Part shown: one piece after another, positions 32,850-40,398 of the stretch
Position numbering within the stretch: the first letter of the stretch is position 1
How the letters are laid out: each line of letters opens with the position of its first letter
Origin: Rikenellaceae bacterium
GTDB taxonomy: Bacteria > Bacteroidota > Bacteroidia > Bacteroidales > Rikenellaceae
Length of the DNA: 41,267 nucleotides
Direction of reading: 5' to 3'
NCBI GenBank assembly: GCA_015059865.1
Contig: SUZP01000013.1
Coordinates: 1-41,267, forward strand
Notes under the pieces: generated by a model
Told to the model about the DNA's origin: nothing
Database searches by the model: none
The model's input: only the letters and a program-made list of their open reading frames with translations
Program-made: the position numbers and the translations under genes

Positions 32850-33427
32850 TAGAGTATAACATATACAATGACCGCACCTTAGTAGGGATGGTTATCGAGG
32901 GCGACAGCATCGCCTTCGACACACTCTTTGCACGACATCGCGACTCGATATACGCCATGTTGCTAAAATTCGCAGGCAATAGCGACGATGTAGACGATTT
33001 GATGCAGGAGGCCTTTATGAAGGCCTATCTGAAAATCGGCTCCTACAACCCAAAGTACGACTTCGGAGCGTGGATATATGCCATTGCGCGCAACACTTTT
33101 GTCGATTTCAGCCGCACACGCAAGAGCAAGGCTCTCAATCCGCAAAACCTACCTCTCGAAAATAGCGACACCTCGCATATCTCGGCACCAACACCCGAAG
33201 AGTGCATAATCAATGCTCAGCAACGAGCACAGATAGAGCGCTATATCTCGATGTTGCCCGAAGATTACAGAGAGCTGTTCGAGTTGCGGTTTATTGACGA
33301 ATATAGCTACGAGGAGATTGCCGAGAAGCTCAATATGAAGCTCGGCACTGTAAAGACGCGCATATTCAGGGTGCGCAATATGATGTGTCGCCTTATCACC
33401 GAGGGGGAGCAGAGCGACGAGAAATAG
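32840..33427 (+). CDS. ECF-type RNA polymerase sigma factor
   Basis: 195 aa. Region 2 (about 20-95): FDTLFARHRDSIYAMLLKFAGNSDDVDDLMQEAFMKAY and DFGAWIYAIARNTFVDFSR. Region 4 (about 128-187): ISMLPEDYRELFELRFIDEYSYEEIAEKLNMKLGTVKTRIFRVR, a clear helix-turn-helix. The GTG start overlaps the glycosyltransferase end by 10 nt. No anti-sigma gene follows; the next gene is rsmG, 11 nt after the stop. The long-linker, constitutively housekeeping-like ECF factors of Bacteroidota are one possibility. Confidence 0.87.
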   Translation: MAIIEYNIYNDRTLVGMVIEGDSIAFDTLFARHRDSIYAMLLKFAGNSDDVDDLMQEAFMKAYLKIGSYNPKYDFGAWIYAIARNTFVDFSRTRKSKALNPQNLPLENSDTSHISAPTPEECIINAQQRAQIERYISMLPEDYRELFELRFIDEYSYEEIAEKLNMKLGTVKTRIFRVRNMMCRLITEGEQSDEK

Positions 33428-33438
33428 AGTTGGAGAGT

Positions 33439-34068
33439 ATGGATAGCGTAACACTTATCGAGAAATATTTTCCCGATTTAACGGAGGAGCAGCGAGAGAA
33501 GTTTGCTCGACTTGGCGAAGTATACCAAGAGTGGAATAGCAAAATCAATGTCATCTCGCGCAAAGATATGGAGCATATCTATCTGCACCATATTCTACAC
33601 TCGTTGGCTATTGCCAAGGTGTGTCGCTTTGCCGACGGCGCAAAGGTGCTCGATGTGGGATGTGGCGGAGGTTTCCCTTCGGTACCACTCGCCATAATGT
33701 TTCCAAATGTGGAGTTCACAGCCTGCGACTCGATAGGTAAGAAAATCCGAGTTGTCGAGGGTGTTTGTGTGGCCGTCGGCATCAAGAATATCCGCACCGT
33801 AAATGGTCGTGTCGAGCAGTTGAAAGAGCAGTTCGACTACATCGTATCGCGCGCCGTAACCGATATGCCAACCTTTGTGGGCTGGGTACGAGGTATGGTA
33901 CGCAAGGGCGAAAATGGCTCTCTACCGAATGGTATCCTCTATCTGAAAGGGGGCGACCTGACCGAGGAGCTACGCGCAAGCAAGCGCACTTGGGAGCGAC
34001 ACTACATATCGGAGCTCTTCGAGGAGGAGTTTTTCGAGACCAAGCAGGTGGTCTATTCGAGGAGTTAA
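33439..34068 (+). CDS. rsmG: 16S rRNA (guanine(527)-N(7))-methyltransferase
   Basis: 209 aa. VYQEWNSKINVISRKDMEHIYLHHILHSLAIAKV is the GidB/RsmG N-terminal signature. AKVLDVGCGGGFPSVPLAIMFPNVEFTACDSIGKKIRVVE is the SAM-binding motif, and FDYIVSRAVTDMPTFVGW completes the set. The enzyme methylates G527 of 16S rRNA; loss gives low-level streptomycin resistance in other bacteria. The start at 33439 (MDSVTLIEKYFP) is preferred to a GTG-type start at 33385, which would lie inside the sigma-factor gene and give an atypical tail. Confidence 0.92.
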   Translation: MDSVTLIEKYFPDLTEEQREKFARLGEVYQEWNSKINVISRKDMEHIYLHHILHSLAIAKVCRFADGAKVLDVGCGGGFPSVPLAIMFPNVEFTACDSIGKKIRVVEGVCVAVGIKNIRTVNGRVEQLKEQFDYIVSRAVTDMPTFVGWVRGMVRKGENGSLPNGILYLKGGDLTEELRASKRTWERHYISELFEEEFFETKQVVYSRS

Positions 34069-34102
34069 GAGTTAAAAGCGCAAAGTTAAAAGTTTTGAGA
34101 TA

Positions 34103-35770
34103 GTGCGTAGGGCGATTTTAATAGTTTGGTTTGTGGCTTCGATTTTCACGGTCGAGGCTAAAAGGGTATCAAAAAGAGCGCAGCAGTGCGACTCGATAAC
34201 TATTTTCGGTCGTGTTATGTGCGAGGATAGACCTATGGCCAATGTCCTCGTGTCGGATGGCGTACATATCGTAAAAACTGACTCACTCGGAAAGTATGCC
34301 ATCGCCTCGAACAAGTGGCAGAACAGCGTATTTGTAATTACACCTTCGGGCTATGAGCCTGTGTGTCGTAAGCGTATCTTGCCTCGCTTTTGGTCGATAC
34401 TGAACAAGGAGCGCACCGTAGCGGAGCAACACGACTTCCACCTCATCAAGCGCGACCAAAAGAGCCACCGCATAATCTTTATGTCCAACCTCTACTTGGA
34501 GAATTCGAGCGAGGACCTCCTGCAATACAAGCAACGCACAATACCTGCGGCACGCAAGATTGCAGGTGAGGTGAGCGACTCGACCGCAGTATACACAATT
34601 CTCATTGGCAACATCAGCAACTGCTCACACTGGTACTCAAAGGAGTTTGATGTGAGCGATGCGATTTCGATAACTGCAACGCTGCGCTACCCTACGATGC
34701 TCTATACCGTGATGGGAGCACAGGATAATGACGGTGCCATTCCCGGCACGGGACTCACCGACTACTACGCCGAACGACAATATGTCTACTCGTGTGGTCC
34801 GAAGTACTACTCGATGAATATCGGCGATGTGCACTACATAGTACTCGACAACACCGTATTTCGCAACGAGCCCGGCAAAGGAAAGTACCCTGCCGAGATT
34901 AAGGGTAAGCGCAACTACGAGCGTTTCGTCACCTCAGACCAACTCGACTGGCTACGCAAAAATCTTGCACATCTCGAAAACAGAGATAAACCCATTGTGG
35001 TATGTATGAATCACGCGGCATTTAGTGCAAATAGCAGACGCCGCATATCGAAGCGTTTCTCCAAGCCCGAATATGTGGATTCGCTGACCAACTGTTTCAA
35101 GGATTTTACGAATGTTCACTTCGTAACCTCTGGTCTATCAGACCGCAGAGTATCGAAAGCCAACGAGCTTCCGAACATTGTTGAGCACTCCTTGGCTCCA
35201 ACCTCTGGCGACCGTTGGCGATTGGGTTATAATGGCTTCGAGTCGATGAATTCGGCAGGAGTGACAGCAGGCTTCGAGGTCTTCGACTTCAACGGTGAGA
35301 AGATGTCGTGGCACTATCGCACCGAGCATAACTCCACAAAGCCATTCCGCGCATACGATATGACGAGCGTTGGGAAGTACTATCGAGACAACCTCGAAGT
35401 ACAAAATCTCCTGCGCGAGTTTCCAAAGAGTTTTATAAACTACGACACGCCCGAATTTGCAAAGCGTGTATATGTGAATTGGTGGGGATATGAGCCCGAG
35501 GCGAAGTTGGAGATTTTTGAGGACAATAAACCTCTACGCGTGCGACAGATTTACCAAGCAGACCCTCTATATGTTGTAACCTCGCCCGCCATAACTCTCA
35601 AAAATAGCCGCAAGCGCCCTAAGTTGTCGCGCAAGAATTGTAGCCACCTCTTCTATGCGCTGCGTACATCGCCCACCTCCACGATTAAAATTCGTACGAC
35701 AGACCCCTTTGGTCGCGTTCACGAGGAGATATTTACAGGAAATAAACCGTTTTCACAAAATATGAAGTAG
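34103..35770 (+). CDS. Secreted calcineurin-like phosphoesterase homologue lacking metal ligands (probable pseudoenzyme)
   Basis: 555 aa from a GTG. The signal peptide is about 1-19. An N-terminal beta-sandwich (35-83, FGRVMCEDRPMANVLVSDGVHIVKTDSLGKYAI) matches MetallophosN. A metallophosphoesterase-like domain follows (about 120-360), then a C-terminal beta domain (about 375-545, with DFNGEKMSWHYRTE) like MetallophosC. The expected metal sites are changed: S-D-x-H reads S128-N129-L130-Y131; GD reads G169-N170; GNHD reads G205-A206-Q207-D208; GHTH reads G344-L345-S346-D347. Only H304 (MNHA) persists. The fold-defining strands (YYSMNIGDVHYIVLDN) are well kept and the frame is open, so it looks like a maintained non-catalytic protein rather than a decaying gene. 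Confidence 0.78.
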   Translation: MRRAILIVWFVASIFTVEAKRVSKRAQQCDSITIFGRVMCEDRPMANVLVSDGVHIVKTDSLGKYAIASNKWQNSVFVITPSGYEPVCRKRILPRFWSILNKERTVAEQHDFHLIKRDQKSHRIIFMSNLYLENSSEDLLQYKQRTIPAARKIAGEVSDSTAVYTILIGNISNCSHWYSKEFDVSDAISITATLRYPTMLYTVMGAQDNDGAIPGTGLTDYYAERQYVYSCGPKYYSMNIGDVHYIVLDNTVFRNEPGKGKYPAEIKGKRNYERFVTSDQLDWLRKNLAHLENRDKPIVVCMNHAAFSANSRRRISKRFSKPEYVDSLTNCFKDFTNVHFVTSGLSDRRVSKANELPNIVEHSLAPTSGDRWRLGYNGFESMNSAGVTAGFEVFDFNGEKMSWHYRTEHNSTKPFRAYDMTSVGKYYRDNLEVQNLLREFPKSFINYDTPEFAKRVYVNWWGYEPEAKLEIFEDNKPLRVRQIYQADPLYVVTSPAITLKNSRKRPKLSRKNCSHLFYALRTSPTSTIKIRTTDPFGRVHEEIFTGNKPFSQNMK

Positions 35771-35777
35771 TCATATA

Positions 35778-35809
35778 TTTGGCAAATTGAAATTTTTGCC
35801 TTATCTTTG
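35778..35809 (+). promoter_or_regulatory. Promoter of greA
   Basis: TTTG (35778-35781), 20 nt, TATCTTTG (35802-35809). The predicted start near 35815 gives a leader of about 200 nt before greA. Confidence 0.75.
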
Positions 35810-35892
35810 CACTACGGACATTAGGGTTTCAGTCTTTGCGAGGATTGAAATTCTTTATTTTTTTGTTGCTTGAAAAATCCCAAATAGAAAAA

Positions 35893-36020
35893 TCGGGGGG
35901 GGGATAAAATAGGGGATAAAAATAGAGATAAAAGAGGAAGGATAAAAGCGGTTAAGAGAGGGAGAATAAAAGAGGTTAAAAGAGGATAAAAAATAAAAGA
36001 ATAAGATAAAAGATATTATT
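35893..36020 (+). other. Purine-rich greA leader with G9 and GATAAAA repeats
   Basis: After AATC comes a run of nine G (35895-35903). From there to the start codon the strand is almost free of C and carries GATAAAA-like words about eight times, with variants GAATAAAA and GGTTAAAA. No open reading frame is present. Most of it would be transcribed from the promoter at 35778-35809. Confidence 0.7.
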
Positions 36021-36494
36021 ATGGCACAGATTAACTACCTCACAGCAGAGGGATATAAGAAGCTGAAAGACGAGCTTGACCATATGCGCTCGGTAGAGCG
36101 CCCCGCAGCAGCAGCGGCTATCGCCGAGGCTCGCGACAAGGGTGACTTATCGGAGAATGCTGAGTACGATGCAGCTCGCGAAGCACAAGGACTTCTCGAA
36201 ATGCGCATAGCTCAGTTGGAGGCTACACTCAACAAATCACGCGTTATCGACGAGAGCCTTATCAGCAAGGACAAAGTACAGATTTTAAGCAAGGTAACAC
36301 TTCTCAACCACAACAACAAGCGCGAGGTGGTCTACACCATCGTATCGGAGAATGAGGCAAACCTTCGCGAGGGCAAGCTCGCTATCGGCACCCCTATCGC
36401 CAAGGCTCTGCTCGGCAAGAAGAAGGGCGAGATTGTGGAGGTTACTGTTCCTGCTGGTGTTATCAAGTTCGAAATTCTCGATATCTCGATATAA
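36021..36494 (+). CDS. greA: Transcription elongation factor GreA
   Basis: 157 aa, the normal size. The N-terminal coiled coil has the acidic tip EARDKGDLSENAEYDAAREAQ (about 36-56), which reaches into the RNA polymerase secondary channel to stimulate transcript cleavage. The C-terminal FKBP-like domain has REGKLAIGTPIAKALLGKKKGEIVEVTVPAG. It has its own promoter with an unusual leader and a terminator-like hairpin directly after the stop codon. Confidence 0.93.
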   Translation: MAQINYLTAEGYKKLKDELDHMRSVERPAAAAAIAEARDKGDLSENAEYDAAREAQGLLEMRIAQLEATLNKSRVIDESLISKDKVQILSKVTLLNHNNKREVVYTIVSENEANLREGKLAIGTPIAKALLGKKKGEIVEVTVPAGVIKFEILDISI

Positions 36495-36530
36495 TTAGGT
36501 AGCTGAATAGTTTTTTTTAGGGCTGCCTAA
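36495..36530 (+). terminator. Hairpin after greA with the T-run in its loop
   Basis: TTAGGTAGC pairs with GCTGCCTAA (one G-T pair) around an 18-nt loop that contains eight consecutive T. It starts with the base following the stop codon. A similar layout occurs at 40346-40380. Confidence 0.55.
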
Positions 36531-36575
36531 CTTGCATAGTTAGTCAGTCCTTTTTGTAGATATATCACATAAGGT

Positions 36576-37886
36576 ATGAAACGACTCCTTTTAGCACTCT
36601 GTGCCATCGCATCGCTCGACATCGTAGCGGCACAGCAGGTCTATCGCACCGAGTTTTCGGTCTTCGACCTACGCGAGGCGGCACTCAAAAACGACCACTC
36701 ACAGACCGAGCGTTATATCCGCTTTGCCCCCAAGAGCTTCGAGGCGGTGGGCAAAGTAGAGGTCGTAGGGGAGAAGATAGAGCTCCCGACAGCGTGGAGC
36801 GACTACAATGTCTATCTGCATATACAGAACACTATCAAGGCATACGACTTGGTGGTGAACGAGCAGTTGGTAGCCTCGGTCGAGGACTCCTATACACCTG
36901 CCGACTTTCTCCTCTCGCCATATCTGCGCCAAGGGAGCAACGAGATTTTGTTGTTGCTGCGTCGCTCGGAGGTTATAGAGCTGAATGCAGGAGCGCAGAG
37001 CAATCTTGTGGAACAGTTCCGCGGCTCGTACCTCTTCGCACAACACCGCAAACATATCTACGACTACGACGCTCGCATCGTGCCAAGCAAGAACGGCAAG
37101 GAGCTGATGCTCGAACTCGATGTTGTCGTGCGCAACGACTTCAACTTCGAGGAGATGGTGCAGGTGGGCTACGACATCTACTCGCCCGACAACAAACTTA
37201 TCGACTATGCTGTGCGTGAGTTTACGGTCGCAGGTCGCAGTGTCGATACTCTGCATATCCGCACCTCGCTCGGCGAGGAGATGCGCAACCTGTGGAGCAC
37301 AACAAACCCTAAGCTCTATCGACTGACACTCTACACCAAGCGCGATGGCAAGCCACGCGAGTATATTGTGTTTCGCCTTGGTGCAGGCAGCTCGACCTTT
37401 GCCGATGGTAAAATCCTGCGCAACGGCAAGCCTCTCGCCATAAAGACGGCACGCTACAACGCTCGCACAACATACGCCGAGGCTTTGTCCGAGATAAAGG
37501 CCCTGCGAGCTAAGGGCATCAACACCCTACTCCCCGACAATCCGCAGCCCGAATGGTTCTACGACATCTGCGATAGCGTAGGTATGTATGTTATTGAGAG
37601 GGCGAACATAAACCCTGTGGAGGAGTCCGAAAATCGTAAAATTGGCGGTACCCCATCGAACAATCCGCAACTTGTGGGCGAGTATCTCGCGCGCGTGAAG
37701 GCGATGTACTACCGCACACGCAACCACACCTGCATCATCGCCTATGCTCTCGGTGGCGACAAGGCGGGCAATGGCTACAATATGTACAAGGCCTACCAAT
37801 GGTTGAAGGGCGTTGAGAAGGAGCGCGCTGTAATCTGCACCTCGGCAGATGGGGAGTGGAACAGTGATATTCAAATTGACAATTGA
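36576..37886 (+). CDS. Secreted GH2-like protein, C-terminally truncated and missing catalytic residues
   Basis: 436 aa. Signal peptide 1-19. Residues 40-135 resemble the GH2 sugar-binding jelly roll, 165-265 the immunoglobulin-like domain (ending NLWSTTNPKLYRLTLYTK), and 278-425 the first half of the TIM barrel (LRNGKPLAIKTARYNARTT, EIKALRAKGINTLLPDNPQPEWFYDICDSVGMYVIERANINP, RNHTCIIAYALGGDKAGNG). In active GH2 enzymes the last motif reads SLGNE with the acid/base glutamate; here it is A391-L-G-G-D395. The half with the nucleophile is absent. The last codons and stop (DIQIDN) fall inside an ATTGACAATT repeat, which suggests the 3' end was lost at that repeat. Confidence 0.65.
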   Translation: MKRLLLALCAIASLDIVAAQQVYRTEFSVFDLREAALKNDHSQTERYIRFAPKSFEAVGKVEVVGEKIELPTAWSDYNVYLHIQNTIKAYDLVVNEQLVASVEDSYTPADFLLSPYLRQGSNEILLLLRRSEVIELNAGAQSNLVEQFRGSYLFAQHRKHIYDYDARIVPSKNGKELMLELDVVVRNDFNFEEMVQVGYDIYSPDNKLIDYAVREFTVAGRSVDTLHIRTSLGEEMRNLWSTTNPKLYRLTLYTKRDGKPREYIVFRLGAGSSTFADGKILRNGKPLAIKTARYNARTTYAEALSEIKALRAKGINTLLPDNPQPEWFYDICDSVGMYVIERANINPVEESENRKIGGTPSNNPQLVGEYLARVKAMYYRTRNHTCIIAYALGGDKAGNGYNMYKAYQWLKGVEKERAVICTSADGEWNSDIQIDN

Positions 37887-37907
37887 CGAATTGATAATTG
37901 ACAATTT
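37873..37907. repeat. ATTGACAATT-type repeat overlapping a gene end
   Basis: AAATTGACAATTGAC, then AATTGATAATTGACAATTT. It encodes the last residues and stop of the GH2-like gene and runs up to the rlmH start codon. Confidence 0.75.
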
Positions 37908-38381
37908 ATGGGTATAGAGTTGATTGTAGTAGGCAAAACGGATATGAAGGAGGTTGATGCGTTGGTACAGATGTACACCAAGCGCATAAACCACTATGCC
38001 AAGTTCTCGATAACATATCTGCCCGACCTCCGCAATACAAAGAGCCTCTCCGAGGAGCAACAAAAAGCGGCTGAGGGTGAGATGTTGTTGAGAGATATCA
38101 CCTCCGCAGACTATGTTGTACTGCTTGACGAGGCGGGCGAGGAGATGCGCAGCATCGCCTTTGCGCAGTGGTTGCAGAAGCGAATGAATAGCGGAGTACG
38201 CCGTTTGGTACTGATGATTGGCGGCCCCTACGGCTTCTCGGAGGAGGTATACACACGCGCCAACGCGAAGATATCGCTCTCGAAGATGACCTTCTCGCAC
38301 CAGATTGTGCGCGCCATATTCACCGAGCAGCTCTATCGCGCCTTCACAATTATCAAAGGCGAGCCATATCACCACGAGTAA
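37908..38381 (+). CDS. rlmH: 23S rRNA (pseudouridine(1915)-N(3))-methyltransferase
   Basis: 157 aa. MGIELIVVGKTDMKEVDALVQMYTKRINHYAKF at the start, LLDEAGEEMRSIAFAQWLQ, FLIGGPYGFS-like MIGGPYGFSEEV and the C-terminal LSKMTFSHQIVRAIFTEQLYRAFTIIKGEPYHHE are the RlmH (SPOUT) signature, including the trefoil-knot region. It methylates pseudouridine 1915 in 23S rRNA helix 69. It begins right at the end of the repeat tract. Confidence 0.93.
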   Translation: MGIELIVVGKTDMKEVDALVQMYTKRINHYAKFSITYLPDLRNTKSLSEEQQKAAEGEMLLRDITSADYVVLLDEAGEEMRSIAFAQWLQKRMNSGVRRLVLMIGGPYGFSEEVYTRANAKISLSKMTFSHQIVRAIFTEQLYRAFTIIKGEPYHHE

Positions 38382-38398
38382 AAAATATCACATAATCT

Positions 38399-38429
38399 AT
38401 TGATGAGGATATAATTTTACATATCTTTG
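38399..38429 (+). promoter_or_regulatory. Promoter of the small-peptide/lipoprotein pair
   Basis: ATTG (38399-38402), 19 nt, TATCTTTG (38422-38429). The predicted start near 38436 gives a leader of about 40 nt before the small ORF. Confidence 0.65.
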
Positions 38430-38474
38430 CGTACTGAGAATAATACAATTTTAATCTTATATAAATAATTGGCT

Positions 38475-38633
38475 ATGAAGAAATTAATCCACAATTCTAT
38501 CATCAAGGGGGGGGGTTACTGCACGCCTTCAATTGATGTTGTCGAAGTCTCAGCAGAGGCGGGCTTCGAAGCAAGTTTACCGGGTGTATCTATCTCTGCA
38601 TGGGAGAGTGACAATGACTCTCTCGACCTCTAA
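38475..38633 (+). CDS. 52-aa peptide of the fimbrillin-companion type with an in-frame G9 tract
   Basis: Translation begins MKKLIHNSIIKGGGYCTPSI and ends SAWESDNDSLDL. The layout (basic start, Y-x-x-P-x-I-x-V-V-E, a GF-x-S stretch, then a W-E and D-rich end with DSLD) resembles many tiny Bacteroidales proteins that precede surface lipoprotein genes; their function is not known to me. Codons 11-14 (AAG GGG GGG GGT) contain nine G in a row (38507-38515). The stop lies 28 nt before the lipoprotein start codon. There is no classical signal peptide. Loss of one G would shift reading into the lipoprotein frame, which is open from the tract onward. Confidence 0.6.
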   Translation: MKKLIHNSIIKGGGYCTPSIDVVEVSAEAGFEASLPGVSISAWESDNDSLDL

Positions 38634-38661
38634 TGTCAAACCCTTAAAAAAAGTGAAGAAA

Positions 38662-40320
38662 ATGAAAAAATTTATCCTTTCGTTGGGTTTGATAGCAGCG
38701 GCTCTCTGCCTAACAAATTGTTCGCAGAATGATGATTTCGTAACTACCGAGCAGACTCCAAGCACACCTTTCGAGTTGTTTGCTCCTATCACCAAGACCA
38801 CTAATGATGGTCTAAATACTCTTTGGACAGATGGCGACGACCTCACCGTCTTCCACGCTGAAAGCGGAACAACAGGCTATGTCAAAGACGAAGCTTTCAC
38901 CCTTGCCGATGCCTCGACAGGTCGTTTCACAGGTAACCTTGTGGGTGAATTAACCGCCGAGTCGTATGATTGGTATGTTACATATCCATACTATGCAAGT
39001 TTTACAAAACCGGGTACAAGCTATTATAATACTATTGGCTGCACCACATCAACAGGCAAACAGACTCAGAAGGGTAATAATAGCTCTGCACATATCTGTG
39101 GCAAAAATCTCCCACTTATCGGCGTAGCAAAGGGTGTTGCCGCAGGTGAAACCCCTGCAATCACCCTGCGCAATGCTGCATCGTTTGCAAAGTTCACCAT
39201 CACTAACAAGCTCAGCGAGCCTATCACCATTACAAGCGTGGCTATGACAGCCGAGGGATACCATCTTGTAGGACAATTCTATATTAAATTCGCAGAGGAA
39301 GTTGTTGCTTACAATCCAAGAGCAAATTACACTTTGGACACCGCACTCCTCGAAGTGACGAATGGCGAGGCTATTGCCGCTGGCGAGAGCGCAACATTCT
39401 ATATGGCAGTTGCACCATTCGCTTTGACCGAGAGCAGCACCGTATCGTTTAAGGTCGTTGCAACAAACAGTGCTGAAAGAGAGTTTGTGTGCACAAAGAG
39501 CGTTACTCCTGCCGCAGGTTGGGGCTTTACAGCTGGCCAGTATAAAGATATAAAGTTCGGCTTCGAGGTTCAGGCTGCAACTATCGCTGCCACAACCGCA
39601 AAGGCAACCGACACAACCTCTTCTACGGGCACAACTGCCACATTGAATGGCTCGTATGCTATCACAAACGCATCGGGCGAGGAGAGCGTAACCTGCGGAT
39701 TTGAGTATAAACTGTCGAGCGCAAGCGACTACACCTCGGTTACCGCTGAGTCGGCAGCAACATTTACATACGCACTTACAGAGCTCACCGCTGATAGCGA
39801 GTACACCTTCCGCGCGTGGGCATCGCTCGATGGCGGTGCAACCAAGTCGTATGGCGCAGATATGACATTCACCACCACCAAGATAAATGCAGGGGAGAAG
39901 AGTATATCTATTACAAAGGAGGATTTTGAGGCGATTAATGCCCCCTATGGTTATACAGATAAAGATGTAAAAGAGATTAATATCAATGGATATACATGGA
40001 AAGCATATATGGTATATCGCGGTAAAACAAGTAACAATATTCGCCTGAAAATAGATGATAATCATGGATACTTTGCAACGCCCGAAGTGAATGGTAAAAT
40101 AACCAAAATTGAATTTACTTGTAAAGGCGGTGGACAAAGTTCAAAAATGCGATTCTACTCAGCAGAAGATACAAGTAGTCAATTTGCAGAAGTTGAAACA
40201 CCAAAGGAAGAAAAAGATTATTCTGTTGCTATACCTAACGAGCTTGCACTTAATCAAGTATATATCCGTTCGGGTTCTGGAGCAAACTATATTTACGCAG
40301 TAACAGTCTATTACGAGTAG
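38662..40320 (+). CDS. Fimbrillin-like surface lipoprotein with FN3-like and extra C-terminal domain
   Basis: 552 aa. The lipoprotein signal MKKFILSLGLIAAALCLTNC (C20) is followed by SQNDD. Residues 35-305 have the fimbrillin pattern (TLWTDGDDLTVFHAESG, YDWYVTYPY, LRNAASFAKFTITN, GESATFYMAVAPF, AAGWGFTAGQYKDIKFGFE). Residues about 306-405 look like a fibronectin-type III repeat (SGTTATLNGSYAI, TFRAWASLDGGATKSYGADMTFTT; the ends are approximate). A different C-terminal domain (about 412-552) follows, with NGYTWKAYMVY, KITKIEFTCKGGGQSSKMRFYS and YIRSGSGANYIYAVTVYYE. The start at 38662 was chosen for the signal peptide; earlier in-frame starts (TTG 38533, ATG 38536) give an unlikely leader. It is probably a cell-surface adhesin or minor fimbrial component (inference). 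Confidence 0.75.
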   Translation: MKKFILSLGLIAAALCLTNCSQNDDFVTTEQTPSTPFELFAPITKTTNDGLNTLWTDGDDLTVFHAESGTTGYVKDEAFTLADASTGRFTGNLVGELTAESYDWYVTYPYYASFTKPGTSYYNTIGCTTSTGKQTQKGNNSSAHICGKNLPLIGVAKGVAAGETPAITLRNAASFAKFTITNKLSEPITITSVAMTAEGYHLVGQFYIKFAEEVVAYNPRANYTLDTALLEVTNGEAIAAGESATFYMAVAPFALTESSTVSFKVVATNSAEREFVCTKSVTPAAGWGFTAGQYKDIKFGFEVQAATIAATTAKATDTTSSTGTTATLNGSYAITNASGEESVTCGFEYKLSSASDYTSVTAESAATFTYALTELTADSEYTFRAWASLDGGATKSYGADMTFTTTKINAGEKSISITKEDFEAINAPYGYTDKDVKEININGYTWKAYMVYRGKTSNNIRLKIDDNHGYFATPEVNGKITKIEFTCKGGGQSSKMRFYSAEDTSSQFAEVETPKEEKDYSVAIPNELALNQVYIRSGSGANYIYAVTVYYE

Positions 40321-40345
40321 TATTTAGAACTGGCGGATTTTACAG

Positions 40346-40380
40346 GGGAGTGTCTAACAAGTTTTTTTTTAGACACTCCC
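40346..40380 (+). terminator. Hairpin after the lipoprotein gene with the T-run in its loop
   Basis: A perfect 11-bp stem GGGAGTGTCTA/TAGACACTCCC has a 13-nt loop ACAAGTTTTTTTT (a ninth T opens the right arm), so the T-run precedes the right arm. It is followed by ATTTTG. Confidence 0.7.
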
Positions 40381-40398
40381 ATTTTGTTCGAAGTTGTA

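Noticed and set aside
39049..40137. Cysteine-rich 362-aa open frame opposite the lipoprotein gene.
   Set aside because: Its composition results from reading the complement of Ala/Thr-rich codons; no promoter and no recognisable domain.
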